Virus record (IMG/VR): IMGVR_UViG_3300017941_000014
Span: 1 to 49,253 of that record
Direction: 5' to 3' (one strand)
Origin: a virus
Length of the DNA stretch: 49,253 nucleotides
Shown here: positions 31,724-38,367 of the stretch, in pieces
Layout of the letters: each line of letters starts with the position of its first letter
Position numbering within the stretch: the stretch's first letter is position 1
The notes under the pieces: model-generated
Told to the model about the DNA's origin: nothing
Databases searched by the model: none
What the model saw: only the letters and a program-made list of their open reading frames with translations
Program-made: the position numbers and the translations under genes

Positions 31724-32083
31724 ATGTCTACAGTATCAGTTCCACTTACACTCATCACGCAGCTTCAAGCAGATATGGTGGCACTAGCGGCTTGCGTAAC
31801 CCCGCCAACACCCGTACAGTACGGACCAGTGAAAGTTCTCGGTGTTACGGCTTCACCTACACCGTTCGGGATGAAAGCACCATATACGGTCACGGTAGAG
31901 CCGCTTTCGGCAACAGGGGCTGTGGGCGCACCAGTTGATCTAGTGGTAGCAAACGATCCGGCCACGCTGTCTCCGCCAATCGTGATTGGAAGCGTCTACG
32001 GCTTCGCATACACGCCGGGCGACGCGAGAGGCGGGACGATCACGAACGTCGTGAAGTATCAATTGGTTTACACTCCGGGATAG
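31724..32083 (+). CDS. Beta-rich Ala/Thr/Pro protein, unknown
   Basis: 119 residues from the ATG after GGAGGTATCCA. Hydrophobic helix first (VSVPLTLITQLQADMVALAA), then an Ig-like beta pattern (VKVLGVTASPTPFGMKAPYT, YTPGDARGGTITNVVKYQLV). Looks like a small structural or surface module although it sits among early genes. Confidence 0.65.
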   Translation: MSTVSVPLTLITQLQADMVALAACVTPPTPVQYGPVKVLGVTASPTPFGMKAPYTVTVEPLSATGAVGAPVDLVVANDPATLSPPIVIGSVYGFAYTPGDARGGTITNVVKYQLVYTPG

Positions 32084-32144
32084 GTGCCACCGACCCGGAC
32101 CAGCTTCCGCCCCGCGCTGGAACGGCTCTCGCCAGCGTGACTGA

Positions 32145-32176
32145 CCGCCACGGTTCTCTACCAAGAGCCGTGGCGG
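32145..32176 (+). repeat. Hairpin in intergenic leader
   Basis: Perfect 9-bp inverted repeat CCGCCACGG / CCGTGGCGG with a 14-base loop that can add CTC/GAG. No T-tract follows on either strand, so it is not a standard terminator. It may be a leader structure in the 187-base gap 32084-32270. Confidence 0.6.
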
Positions 32177-32240
32177 AGGGGCGGTGTAGGCAAGGCTGCG
32201 GCGGATGGAGTAGCCGGAGATGCTTGAAGGCCCAATAAGC

Positions 32241-32270
32241 GGCCCGCAGCCTGACTTCTAAGGAGGAATA
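32241..32270 (+). repeat. Ribosome-site cassette, copy 1
   Basis: GGCCCGCAGCCTG followed by AAGGAGGAA, directly before the ATG at 32271. The same cassette recurs at 32507-32537 inside the next gene. Confidence 0.75.
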
Positions 32271-32729
32271 ATGCCTTACCTTAAAACTGACCTAACATGG
32301 TGGGATTCCAAACGTGGGGTTACGCACTCCGCACGCGGTGACAGGATAGTGGATTCTGATCGTGAGACATTTGTAGTTTGGACAGATTGCGGTATTGATG
32401 TTCCTGCGAATGCGGCTGAGGTGCGGGATAATCAATCAGGTTGTGCACCTGAGATAACCTGTCCCAATTGCCTGCGATTCTTGGGAATATTGAACCAAGG
32501 GATAAAGGCCCGCAGCCTGCCCACCAAGGAGGAAAGCGTGAAACACATCATAAGATTTGGAGTTGGATTACTGATTTTCGCACTGCCGGTTTCAATTTTG
32601 CTAGGAGCAATATGGTTTGGCGGAAAATGGATAGCGTTAGGCTTGGGTATCCTCTGCCTAGCAGCAATAACTTATCTCATCGGTACAATTAAGATGCTCG
32701 GCAAAATCTGGCGGGGGATAAAGTTCTGA
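32271..32729 (+). CDS. Fusion of a Cys-containing soluble part and a membrane part
   Basis: 152 residues. Residues 1-89 are soluble with CAPEITCPNC as a possible metal site. From residue 90 (VKHIIRFGVGLLIFALPVSI onward) there are two membrane helices and a basic end. At the join, GTG (32538) has a strong AAGGAGGAAAGC site and lies after copy 2 of the cassette, so the membrane part may also be made alone (63 residues). A lost stop codon probably fused two genes. Confidence 0.7.
   Translation: MPYLKTDLTWWDSKRGVTHSARGDRIVDSDRETFVVWTDCGIDVPANAAEVRDNQSGCAPEITCPNCLRFLGILNQGIKARSLPTKEESVKHIIRFGVGLLIFALPVSILLGAIWFGGKWIALGLGILCLAAITYLIGTIKMLGKIWRGIKF
32507..32537 (+). repeat. Ribosome-site cassette, copy 2 (inside a gene)
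   Basis: GGCCCGCAGCCTG at 32507-32519 then AAGGAGGAA at 32526-32534, matching the leader at 32241-32270, but here read through as codons. Confidence 0.75.
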
Positions 32730-32746
32730 CCTGAAAGGAGGAAGAA

Positions 32747-32878
32747 ATGATCGTTCCAATTGGTGCGGGGCACATTAGAGGGGGAGGCATACGGTTTCCT
32801 CTGTGGGCAAAGATTATCCTTGCCTGGATAGGTTTCCTTTTTCTCTGTGAAGTGCTCGTTTTTATATTTGGGAGGTAA
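32747..32878 (+). CDS. 43-residue single-helix membrane protein
   Basis: Preceded by AAAGGAGGAAGAA. A Gly-rich start (MIVPIGAGHIRGGG) leads into one hydrophobic helix (IILAWIGFLFLCEVLVFIFG). Its final GGGAGG is the ribosome site of the next gene. Confidence 0.6.
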   Translation: MIVPIGAGHIRGGGIRFPLWAKIILAWIGFLFLCEVLVFIFGR

Positions 32879-32885
32879 AACGGAA

Positions 32886-33374
32886 ATGACACTGGAAGAG
32901 TTCAAGGGATTGGCAACTAAACTTGAGGATATTGGAGTCGAACGCGCCGATCACATAACCGGTCATCTTGAGGACTGGATTGATGGATACACGGAAAGGG
33001 TTATTACCGAGGCCCAAGCCGTGATTGTGGAGCAGTGCGCCTCGGTGCTGGAAACTAGAATCAAGAAACTTGTCGCCGAAAATCCGGACCAGGATTCAGA
33101 TGAGGGAGTGGCAGCTAGGGCACAATGCTTTCATCTTATGGAATGTGAAAACGCAATTCGCTCCCTCTCCCCCGATCCGGGCTTCCTGGACCGCGAGCGG
33201 ATGAGGGCGTGGCTCGCAGGACATGACGCGGCGGAACACTTGATGAACGGCGGAGATCACGAGGAGTATTGCTATAAGGATAACCCCTGCCGCAAGCGCA
33301 AAAAGATGCAACACCTATTGGATGAGTTCAAGCGCCAGATGGACGAGAAGGGGGCGAAAGATGTCGCTGACTGA
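32886..33374 (+). CDS. Helical early protein, unknown
   Basis: 162 residues. GGGAGGTAAAACGGAA precedes this ATG. Long charged helices (MTLEEFKGLATKLEDIGVER, EAQAVIVEQCASVLETRIKK), then DRERMRAWLAGHDAAEHLMN and a Cys/His-containing end (EEYCYKDNPCRKRKKMQ). Overlaps the next gene by 14 bases. Function unknown. Confidence 0.7.
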   Translation: MTLEEFKGLATKLEDIGVERADHITGHLEDWIDGYTERVITEAQAVIVEQCASVLETRIKKLVAENPDQDSDEGVAARAQCFHLMECENAIRSLSPDPGFLDRERMRAWLAGHDAAEHLMNGGDHEEYCYKDNPCRKRKKMQHLLDEFKRQMDEKGAKDVAD

Positions 33375-34113
33375 AGAGGAAAGGGAATTTATAGGCCAGC
33401 TAACAGACAATCACGAATTGATCGTGGCTATTGAGATAATCCGCCGCCTCACCGAGGCCAACGAGCGGTTGGAGGCGAAGTGCGAGCAGGCTGCTTGGGT
33501 TCCTTTGAAAGAGAGAATGCCGCCGCCTGATTCGATTGAGGAATTTGCGGAGCGTGGGCTTTCAAGTAGTGTTGAGCTATGGGACAACGCCAACAACCTC
33601 TGGACTGGATTCTACAACTATCAGGAATCAAGATGGTGGATTCACCAAGGAACAGAGGATGACGAACCCCTGCCAGAGATTTATGAAATCACCTATTGGC
33701 GGACTATTCTAGGGCCAAACGCTAACCCCGGCGCGGCTCTGCTGGAGGAACTCAAGGCGCTCCAGGCTCAGGTAAAAGAGGAAAAGGCAGCCTGCCGCGA
33801 GATGGCGGATTTGGCAGTGAATGCGATTGATCGTATTTGGGCCGCCATTGGGGATGCGTTGTGTAGCGGCAAAGGCATAGAAAAAGCATACGCCCATGCG
33901 GTGCTCAAGGACATTGACCTAGCAAAGAGAACCATCACTGAAGCTAACCTAGGAGGATCAGGGCTTAAAGAACTAACGGTACTCCGCGAGCGCAACGCGG
34001 AGCTGGAGGCTGTGAGGGATGCGGCAGAACTCGCTCTTAACCTATCTTCGGTTTCAGGAGATGAGGCACTGCGCGAGGCCCTCACCGCGTGCCCCAAGGC
34101 AAAGGAGGGATGA
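33361..34113 (+). CDS. DUF551-containing coiled-coil protein
   Basis: 250 residues. An N-terminal helix leads to a DUF551-like module at about 44-115: WVPLKERMPP, a VELWDNANNLWTGFY strand pair and ITYWRTILGPN at its end. The remaining half is coiled coil (LLEELKALQAQVKEEKAA, LRERNAELEAVRDAAELAL). DUF551 modules recur in phage early proteins of unknown role. Confidence 0.75.
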   Translation: MSLTEEEREFIGQLTDNHELIVAIEIIRRLTEANERLEAKCEQAAWVPLKERMPPPDSIEEFAERGLSSSVELWDNANNLWTGFYNYQESRWWIHQGTEDDEPLPEIYEITYWRTILGPNANPGAALLEELKALQAQVKEEKAACREMADLAVNAIDRIWAAIGDALCSGKGIEKAYAHAVLKDIDLAKRTITEANLGGSGLKELTVLRERNAELEAVRDAAELALNLSSVSGDEALREALTACPKAKEG

Positions 34114-34235
34114 TGAGCGACGCATGGCCTTGGATTGTGAAGTGTACGGACATTGGAGTGGGAGCGGCGATCATCATTTTGCTCGTTTCTTTCGCGTGGA
34201 GTTGGGCGGATGCGATTGACTGGAAGCTGAAGTAA
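34113..34235 (+). CDS. 40-residue membrane protein
   Basis: AAAGGAGGG precedes a double ATG that overlaps the upstream stop. One helix (IGVGAAIIILLVSFAWSWA). Followed by TAATG overlap with the next gene. Confidence 0.55.
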   Translation: MSDAWPWIVKCTDIGVGAAIIILLVSFAWSWADAIDWKLK

Positions 34236-34336
34236 TGATACCCCGCCCCAACCCGCTCTACATGGCGCTGGGCTTGGCGACGGCTCCGGTGCTCGTGGTG
34301 ATCGTGATTGTCGCAGTGAGGAGCATACTGAAATGA
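34235..34336 (+). CDS. 33-residue membrane peptide
   Basis: Overlaps the upstream stop by one base and the next gene by ATGA. One helix (LATAPVLVVIVIVAVRSIL). Supported mainly by the coupled start and stop. Confidence 0.5.
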   Translation: MIPRPNPLYMALGLATAPVLVVIVIVAVRSILK

Positions 34337-34488
34337 CCATGAGAATCAAACGCGAACCGAGGGGATTCCCCTGCTGCCAGTGCACACGCAGCACGACGCT
34401 ATATTGTTTGGCGTGCGGCAACCCTCTCTGTCGTCGGTGTGTTCAATGCTCTTGCGGAGCAAGAATAAAGGCGAGGGGAAGGCCATGA
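34333..34488 (+). CDS. 51-residue Cys-rich zinc-binding protein
   Basis: CCQCTRSTTLYCLACGNPLC followed by RRCVQCSCG: nine Cys in C-x2-C style pairs, like a B-box or double zinc ribbon. Basic ends. Coupled to the upstream peptide gene. Confidence 0.6.
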   Translation: MTMRIKREPRGFPCCQCTRSTTLYCLACGNPLCRRCVQCSCGARIKARGRP

Positions 34489-34540
34489 TTGTCGTCGTAA
34501 AGTGCCTGCTGAGATAGGCGCGACTGGCGCAAGAGGGAAG

Positions 34541-34708
34541 GTGAGTCCAACGAAAATCAGACGCGCAAGCATTATCCCGAGTACTGGATACCGATTAGTG
34601 ACACTTGTCCTGGTGGCTTTATTTGGACTGGTGGTGTTACAGGCATTGGGATCGAATGCCCAAGCGAACGGCCCGCGAGCAACTTTGAGGTTTTCGTGCT
34701 CGGGGTGA
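34541..34708 (+). CDS. Small membrane or exported protein
   Basis: 55 residues from a GTG after AGAGGGAAG; an earlier in-frame GTG at 34502 is possible. Basic start (SPTKIRRASII) and one hydrophobic stretch (LVTLVLVALFGLVVLQALGS). Confidence 0.4.
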   Translation: MSPTKIRRASIIPSTGYRLVTLVLVALFGLVVLQALGSNAQANGPRATLRFSCSG

Positions 34709-34749
34709 CGGGCCTGAGCCTGTCGCGGGAAGGAGTTAAAGCCGGATTT

Positions 34750-34874
34750 CCGGGTAATTTGCCCTGTCTCTTGGCGTGGTCGACGTAAGGACCGAGAGCA
34801 GGATGAACTGGAGCTTTTAACTATTCCACCCTGCCCCTACCCTGCGATCTCAAGGGGCGGGGCAAATTACCCGG
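34750..34874 (+). repeat. 15-bp perfect inverted repeat enclosing a structured gap
   Basis: Arms CCGGGTAATTTGCCC (34750-34764) and GGGCAAATTACCCGG (34860-34874) enclose 95 bases that can form further stems (CTCTTGG/CCGAGAG, GGTC/GACC, GCCCC/GGGGC). It lies between small early genes and the last nuclease gene. Could be a structured RNA, a site-specific protein target or a recombination site. Confidence 0.65.
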
Positions 34875-34883
34875 CGACCCCGT

Positions 34884-34889
34884 TATAAT
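34884..34889 (+). promoter_or_regulatory. Perfect -10 box before nuclease gene
   Basis: TATAAT twelve bases before the ATG at 34902, no clear -35. The mRNA would have only a few leader bases. Confidence 0.45.
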
Positions 34890-34901
34890 GGACAAGGATT
34901 C

Positions 34902-35546
34902 ATGGCTTGTGGGCGCAAACTCGGGTCTGTTGACCTCTTCCCAGAACTTCATTCTGAATTAGTCAAGAAGGGTAAGCAATGGCTGAGAGGAACGAAACGA
35001 TGCTACCCAGTTTTCTCCGAGTCAACATCTTGTCGGGAGTCTCCTGATGCAATTGGCTGGAATTCTCGCGGCTCAATAGTGGTGGAATGCAAGACATCTG
35101 TGATAGATTTCCGCAGGGATCGCAATAAGTATGTCGGCTTCAGGAATCCACGCGACGGTTATATTCACAGATCAGGCAGAGGATGGAACACCAAAAAGTT
35201 CCAAGAATTAGGATGGGAGAGAGTTGACGTTACACGGATGGGAACTCGACGCTATATACTTTGCCCATTTGGTCTCATCAATGAAGAGGATTTGCAGGAG
35301 TACGCCCCTGACCATGGTCTTTTATTTTCTCGCGGCAAACAGATCCTAGTCATGGTAGAGGCAAGCAAAAGAACGACGGCAGATTTAGAGTCCGAAGTGA
35401 GATTATTGAGATTGCATTGGGGGAGCAGGAATAATGATTCAGAGCCCGTTGGTGAACAGCGCTTTGACTTGCCAGAGGAGCAACCTGATTCCGTTGAGGA
35501 AAATCAACTGATACTTGAAAACCTGTTCAAGGACATAGCCCGCTAG
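34902..35546 (+). CDS. PD-(D/E)XK-type nuclease
   Basis: 214 residues. The core SPDAIGWNSRGSIVVECKTS at about 47-67 has Asp then E-x-K on the next strand, followed by DFRRDRNK, a pattern of a recurrent phage nuclease-like family. The second half includes RRYILCPFGLI and a Gln/Glu-rich end. AAGGA lies four bases before the ATG. Last rightward gene, convergent with the lysozyme gene. Role in recombination or host DNA breakdown is inferred. Confidence 0.75.
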   Translation: MACGRKLGSVDLFPELHSELVKKGKQWLRGTKRCYPVFSESTSCRESPDAIGWNSRGSIVVECKTSVIDFRRDRNKYVGFRNPRDGYIHRSGRGWNTKKFQELGWERVDVTRMGTRRYILCPFGLINEEDLQEYAPDHGLLFSRGKQILVMVEASKRTTADLESEVRLLRLHWGSRNNDSEPVGEQRFDLPEEQPDSVEENQLILENLFKDIAR

Positions 35547-35580
35547 ATACTCCGCCATGACCCAGCGCAGGTCAATCAGC

Positions 35581-36075
35581 TTAGCCGCAAGCTCTCACTA
35601 GCCAGCCCATCAGATTCCCCGCCTTTGAAGGATTAGCTTGGACATCTTTGAGGTAGTAGAGGACTCTGGCTACCCGAAGCCTTGGCAGGATGTCATTCTC
35701 CGCGCAGCCGTTGAGATGCGAGATGGTGTCCGGCCCAATCTTGCCATCCTCGGCCACGGTTCCGGCGCGATACAAGTTGATCGCCTGCTGGATGACACGC
35801 GGGCCGGCGCCCGGCCCTGGATTCACCAGGCAGTCACCGCAGGCGTTGGCAACATCCTGGTCCCGAACCTGGTCAAGCTGCGCGGGAAGTATGTACTCGT
35901 TTAGGTAGATGCTGCGGGCGTCCGAAAGAGACAAGTTGGCGACATCCAAGCCGGGATGGAATTTAGAAGCTATGCCCCAGCGCGTCACTCCCCCGGCATC
36001 GGTCGTTACTTTCCCGCTTAGCGTAGGGTCTTCATGCCAAAGAATGAAGTCTACGATCTGGTTTATTGAGGCCAT
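35581..36075 (-). CDS. Endolysin, GH108-type lysozyme
   Basis: 164 residues. The N-terminal half has the GH108 (N-acetylmuramidase) pattern around the catalytic Glu: ILWHEDPTLSG, then TTDAGGVTRWGIASK. The C-terminal half resembles the predicted PG-binding part (EDGKIGPDTISHL). It would cut the glycan strands of host peptidoglycan at lysis. No signal peptide is visible, so it needs the holin. Last gene of the late block. Confidence 0.85.
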   Translation of the reverse strand: MASINQIVDFILWHEDPTLSGKVTTDAGGVTRWGIASKFHPGLDVANLSLSDARSIYLNEYILPAQLDQVRDQDVANACGDCLVNPGPGAGPRVIQQAINLYRAGTVAEDGKIGPDTISHLNGCAENDILPRLRVARVLYYLKDVQANPSKAGNLMGWLVRACG

Positions 36076-36283
36076 CTTATTGACCTTTCAAGACTTAGGC
36101 GGGCCGCTTGGCATGGTGGGATGTAAGGTGGGGTAGTCATTTTGATTTGGTTATCAGGGCTTGCCTGGTGGGAGCGACCCGCCTGTAAGAGTTTGGGCAT
36201 AGAATCGTATTGCCTTGGGTCTCAACGTCGCTGTGCGTGTCACTGGTGAGCGCCGTTGGGGGATTTAACGGCCTTCTTACCCG

Positions 36284-36514
36284 TTAGGTTGACGACGCAG
36301 ACGTCGCCGGGGGCAGAGCAGCCGCCAAGCTCGTGTTGACAGCTTCCAAAGCATCATCAAGGGCGCTGAGCGCTTGGGATGCCGCTTCCACTGCCGCGTC
36401 CGGGTCGCCAGCGGTTTGAATCGCCGAAATCGCGCGCTGAACGATGTCTTGCAGGGCCTTCACGTCTGCCTGCAACTTTACAACCACATCCTGAAGGTCA
36501 GTAAGTCCACTCAT
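36284..36514 (-). CDS. Small coiled-coil protein of the lysis region
   Basis: 76 residues from MSGLTDLQDVVVKLQADVKA, with AAAGGAGAATGCC before this ATG. Almost entirely helical with Ala/Asp-rich repeats (ALSALDDALEAVNTSLAAAL). An upstream start at 36595 would add a basic segment. Between it and the lysozyme gene, 36076-36283 contains only a GCCGTT/AACGGC hairpin. Confidence 0.6.
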   Translation of the reverse strand: MSGLTDLQDVVVKLQADVKALQDIVQRAISAIQTAGDPDAAVEAASQALSALDDALEAVNTSLAAALPPATSASST

Positions 36515-36596
36515 TATGGCATTCTCCTTTCCAAGAATCAGGTCTATCTTGTCCTCAATTAGCTTGAGCCGGTTGTGTCGGCAAAATATCCGCATC

Positions 36597-36734
36597 TTAT
36601 TTCGCGGCCATCCTCGCCGCTGCCTGTAAGTTGGCAATCTTGCCGCTGGCTACGACGTGGTAGCGGTACCAGAGGTAGCCAAGGCCGCCGGCCCCGATGA
36701 GGACGCCGATCAAGAATACGAGCAAATATCCCAT
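36597..36734 (-). CDS. 45-residue membrane protein of the lysis region
   Basis: AAAGGAGTAGGCG precedes the ATG. One helix (MGYLLVFLIGVLIGAGGLGY) and a basic, helical tail (SGKIANLQAAARMAAK). May be an accessory holin or spanin part; too short to classify. Confidence 0.6.
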   Translation of the reverse strand: MGYLLVFLIGVLIGAGGLGYLWYRYHVVASGKIANLQAAARMAAK

Positions 36735-36737
36735 CGC

Positions 36738-36989
36738 CTACTCCTTTGCGGGCGGCTGCCCATTCGGGGCTTGACCCGCATTGTAGCGCTGAACTGTTTC
36801 GTTAATTTTCCCGAGGGCGTAGAGCGCCGAGATAAAGGCCGTCAGACCGTCTAAGGCCGGGAGTGAGGTCTTGAGGTGCCATACGATGAACGTGACCCAC
36901 CCACAGGCGAATACCAAGGCGATAAACGTCGCCAGGCGGCTAAATGACGCCGAACTGGAATCCGAGAAAAGGCCCCTAAAGAATCCCAT
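36738..36989 (-). CDS. Holin
   Basis: 83 residues with two membrane segments (LATFIALVFACGWVTFIVW and LDGLTAFISALYALGKI). SSSASFSRLATFIAL near the start and LPALDGLTAFISALYAL resemble a common small phage holin family. The tail is polar (PNGQPPAKE). Two genes upstream of the lysozyme. A holin would let the signal-less endolysin reach the wall. Confidence 0.75.
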   Translation of the reverse strand: MGFFRGLFSDSSSASFSRLATFIALVFACGWVTFIVWHLKTSLPALDGLTAFISALYALGKINETVQRYNAGQAPNGQPPAKE

Positions 36990-37004
36990 TGGAACCTCCC
37001 ACCC

Positions 37005-37172
37005 TTACTGAATCTGAACGGTTTTAGGTTGCTGTCTGACCATTTCCTTCCACGCACCAAAAGGCCCTAGCCATAATTGGCCGGATGGAGATCTCCAAAC
37101 ACACGGAAGTTTTTGACTCCATCCAGCAGCTTCCAATTCCTTAATCATCCGCTCTATAGCTGGGGTCTCCAT
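37005..37172 (-). CDS. Small protein, unknown
   Basis: 55 residues from METPAIERMIKELEAAGWSQ after AAGGGAGGAAC. A short helix then an aromatic C-terminal half (VWRSPSGQLWLGPFGAWKEM). Starts within the end of the upstream gene. Confidence 0.6.
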   Translation of the reverse strand: METPAIERMIKELEAAGWSQKLPCVWRSPSGQLWLGPFGAWKEMVRQQPKTVQIQ

Positions 37173-37837
37173 GTTCCTCCCTTGTGATGGTGCGTCCTGA
37201 ATGGCTTGACCACGGCCACGGTAATGCCTCCGATGATTACTCCCGTGAGGATGGCTACCGAAGTGAGTGCCACATCGTGCGTCAGTCGGTGCCAGAGGGA
37301 GCCGCCTTTCGCGGCGTTTTTCCATGTCTTGACTTCCTCCGTGCAGACCTTTAGTTCCTCGTTGATGAGGCCGTTCGTGTTCCTTTCGGCAAACAGATTG
37401 ACTTCACATTCCTTACATTGCTCGCCCTGTTTTGCCAGCGTCATCAATTGCTCGGGCGTCATCACGTACATCTGCTGAGTGGTGGCGGGTGTCGCGGGGC
37501 TAGTCGCGGTTGCGGCCTGCGCAGGAACGGGCACCTGAATGACGGTCGGCTGGACTCCCGGGAAGTACTGCGGGATCACCTGCTGTGCCTGAGCGGGAGT
37601 CTTGATCTTAGCAAACGCATCCCGCAGTTCTTCAATCTGCTGCTGCTGGTTGGCAGCGATCTTTTCCGCTTGCTCCTTGTCAGCCTTGCGTAGGGCGTCC
37701 GCTTCAGAGGACTTTGCTTCGGCAGCAGCTACGAGATCATGCGAGCGCCGAATCTCTGACCACGAGTAGATGCCCAAGCCCGTCAATATCACGATGACGA
37801 GCGCCACTTCGATAGTAACCCGTTCACGGTGGGTCAT
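37154..37837 (-). CDS. Two-helix membrane protein with coiled coil, spanin-like
   Basis: 227 residues. An N-terminal membrane segment (VALVIVILTGLGIYSW) is followed by a coiled coil (AAEAKSSEADALRKADKEQA) and a Pro/Thr/Gln-rich linker. A Cys-bearing helical part (CKECEVNLFAERNT) leads to a second membrane segment near the end (VAILTGVIIGGITVAVV). Its place beside the holin and this shape suggest an envelope-spanning lysis protein such as an i-spanin, or a tail-associated membrane protein. Not assigned to a family. Confidence 0.65.
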   Translation of the reverse strand: MTHRERVTIEVALVIVILTGLGIYSWSEIRRSHDLVAAAEAKSSEADALRKADKEQAEKIAANQQQQIEELRDAFAKIKTPAQAQQVIPQYFPGVQPTVIQVPVPAQAATATSPATPATTQQMYVMTPEQLMTLAKQGEQCKECEVNLFAERNTNGLINEELKVCTEEVKTWKNAAKGGSLWHRLTHDVALTSVAILTGVIIGGITVAVVKPFRTHHHKGGTWRPQL

Positions 37838-37846
37838 TGCGTTTTT

Positions 37847-38149
37847 CTACTCCTGCCGCTTTAGTCTTGCCTGCTCCAAGAGAATGTCAGTCTGCTTTTC
37901 CGCTATCCCTCCAAGCGTTCCAATCATAGTCTTTAGCATCTCATTTTCCGCTATAAAATGCGGTTCAAGTGCTTTGCTGACGCTTCTTCCAATGGCATCG
38001 CTGAGCCTTGATTCCCAAAGCTCGACCTGTAATTCAAGCGGGCACCGCCGCCCATTCCCGTTCTTACGCGACTTCAGAAAGGCAAACATCTGAGCCAAGG
38101 CTAGGAGCACCAAGGCTCCCCCTATTCCAAGTTGACTTATGCCATCCAT
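37847..38149 (-). CDS. Membrane-anchored helical protein
   Basis: 100 residues from MDGISQLGIGGALVLLALAQ; GGAGGCCCT precedes this ATG. One N-terminal membrane helix, a basic turn (KSRKNGNGRR) and a long amphipathic helix (MLKTMIGTLGGIAEKQTDIL). Single-anchor helical proteins in lysis cassettes may be spanins or pinholin partners; not decided here. Confidence 0.6.
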   Translation of the reverse strand: MDGISQLGIGGALVLLALAQMFAFLKSRKNGNGRRCPLELQVELWESRLSDAIGRSVSKALEPHFIAENEMLKTMIGTLGGIAEKQTDILLEQARLKRQE

Positions 38150-38193
38150 AGGGCCTCCGCACTGTGCATTAAGAGCATGAGCTTTTCCACCGT

Positions 38194-38346
38194 TCACTTT
38201 ACCAGCAGGGAAAGGGTGTAGAACATCAGTCCGCCAGCGACCAGCTTCAAACGCCACGGCTCGACTGGCGCGGGCCAAGCGAATGCGGCTAAAGCGAACA
38301 GAACGAACGCAAAAATCAGGCAAATCAAACTCCACGGTGCATTCAT
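38194..38346 (-). CDS. 50-residue two-helix membrane protein
   Basis: TGGAGGATTGAC precedes the ATG. Two hydrophobic segments (LICLIFAFVLFALAAFAW and LVAGGLMFYTLSLLV) around a Pro-rich, charged turn (PAPVEPWRLK). A second holin candidate. Confidence 0.6.
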   Translation of the reverse strand: MNAPWSLICLIFAFVLFALAAFAWPAPVEPWRLKLVAGGLMFYTLSLLVK

Positions 38347-38367
38347 GTCAATCCTCCATTGAAAAAA

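Noticed and set aside
34019-34421. Frames overlapping the end of the DUF551 gene on both strands, including a 217-codon minus frame
   Set aside because: The DUF551 gene and the chained tiny genes have ribosome sites and coupled starts; the alternatives overlap them and lack signals.
36252-36272. GCCGTT/AACGGC hairpin as lysozyme-upstream terminator
   Set aside because: Only six pairs and no T-tract on the minus strand.
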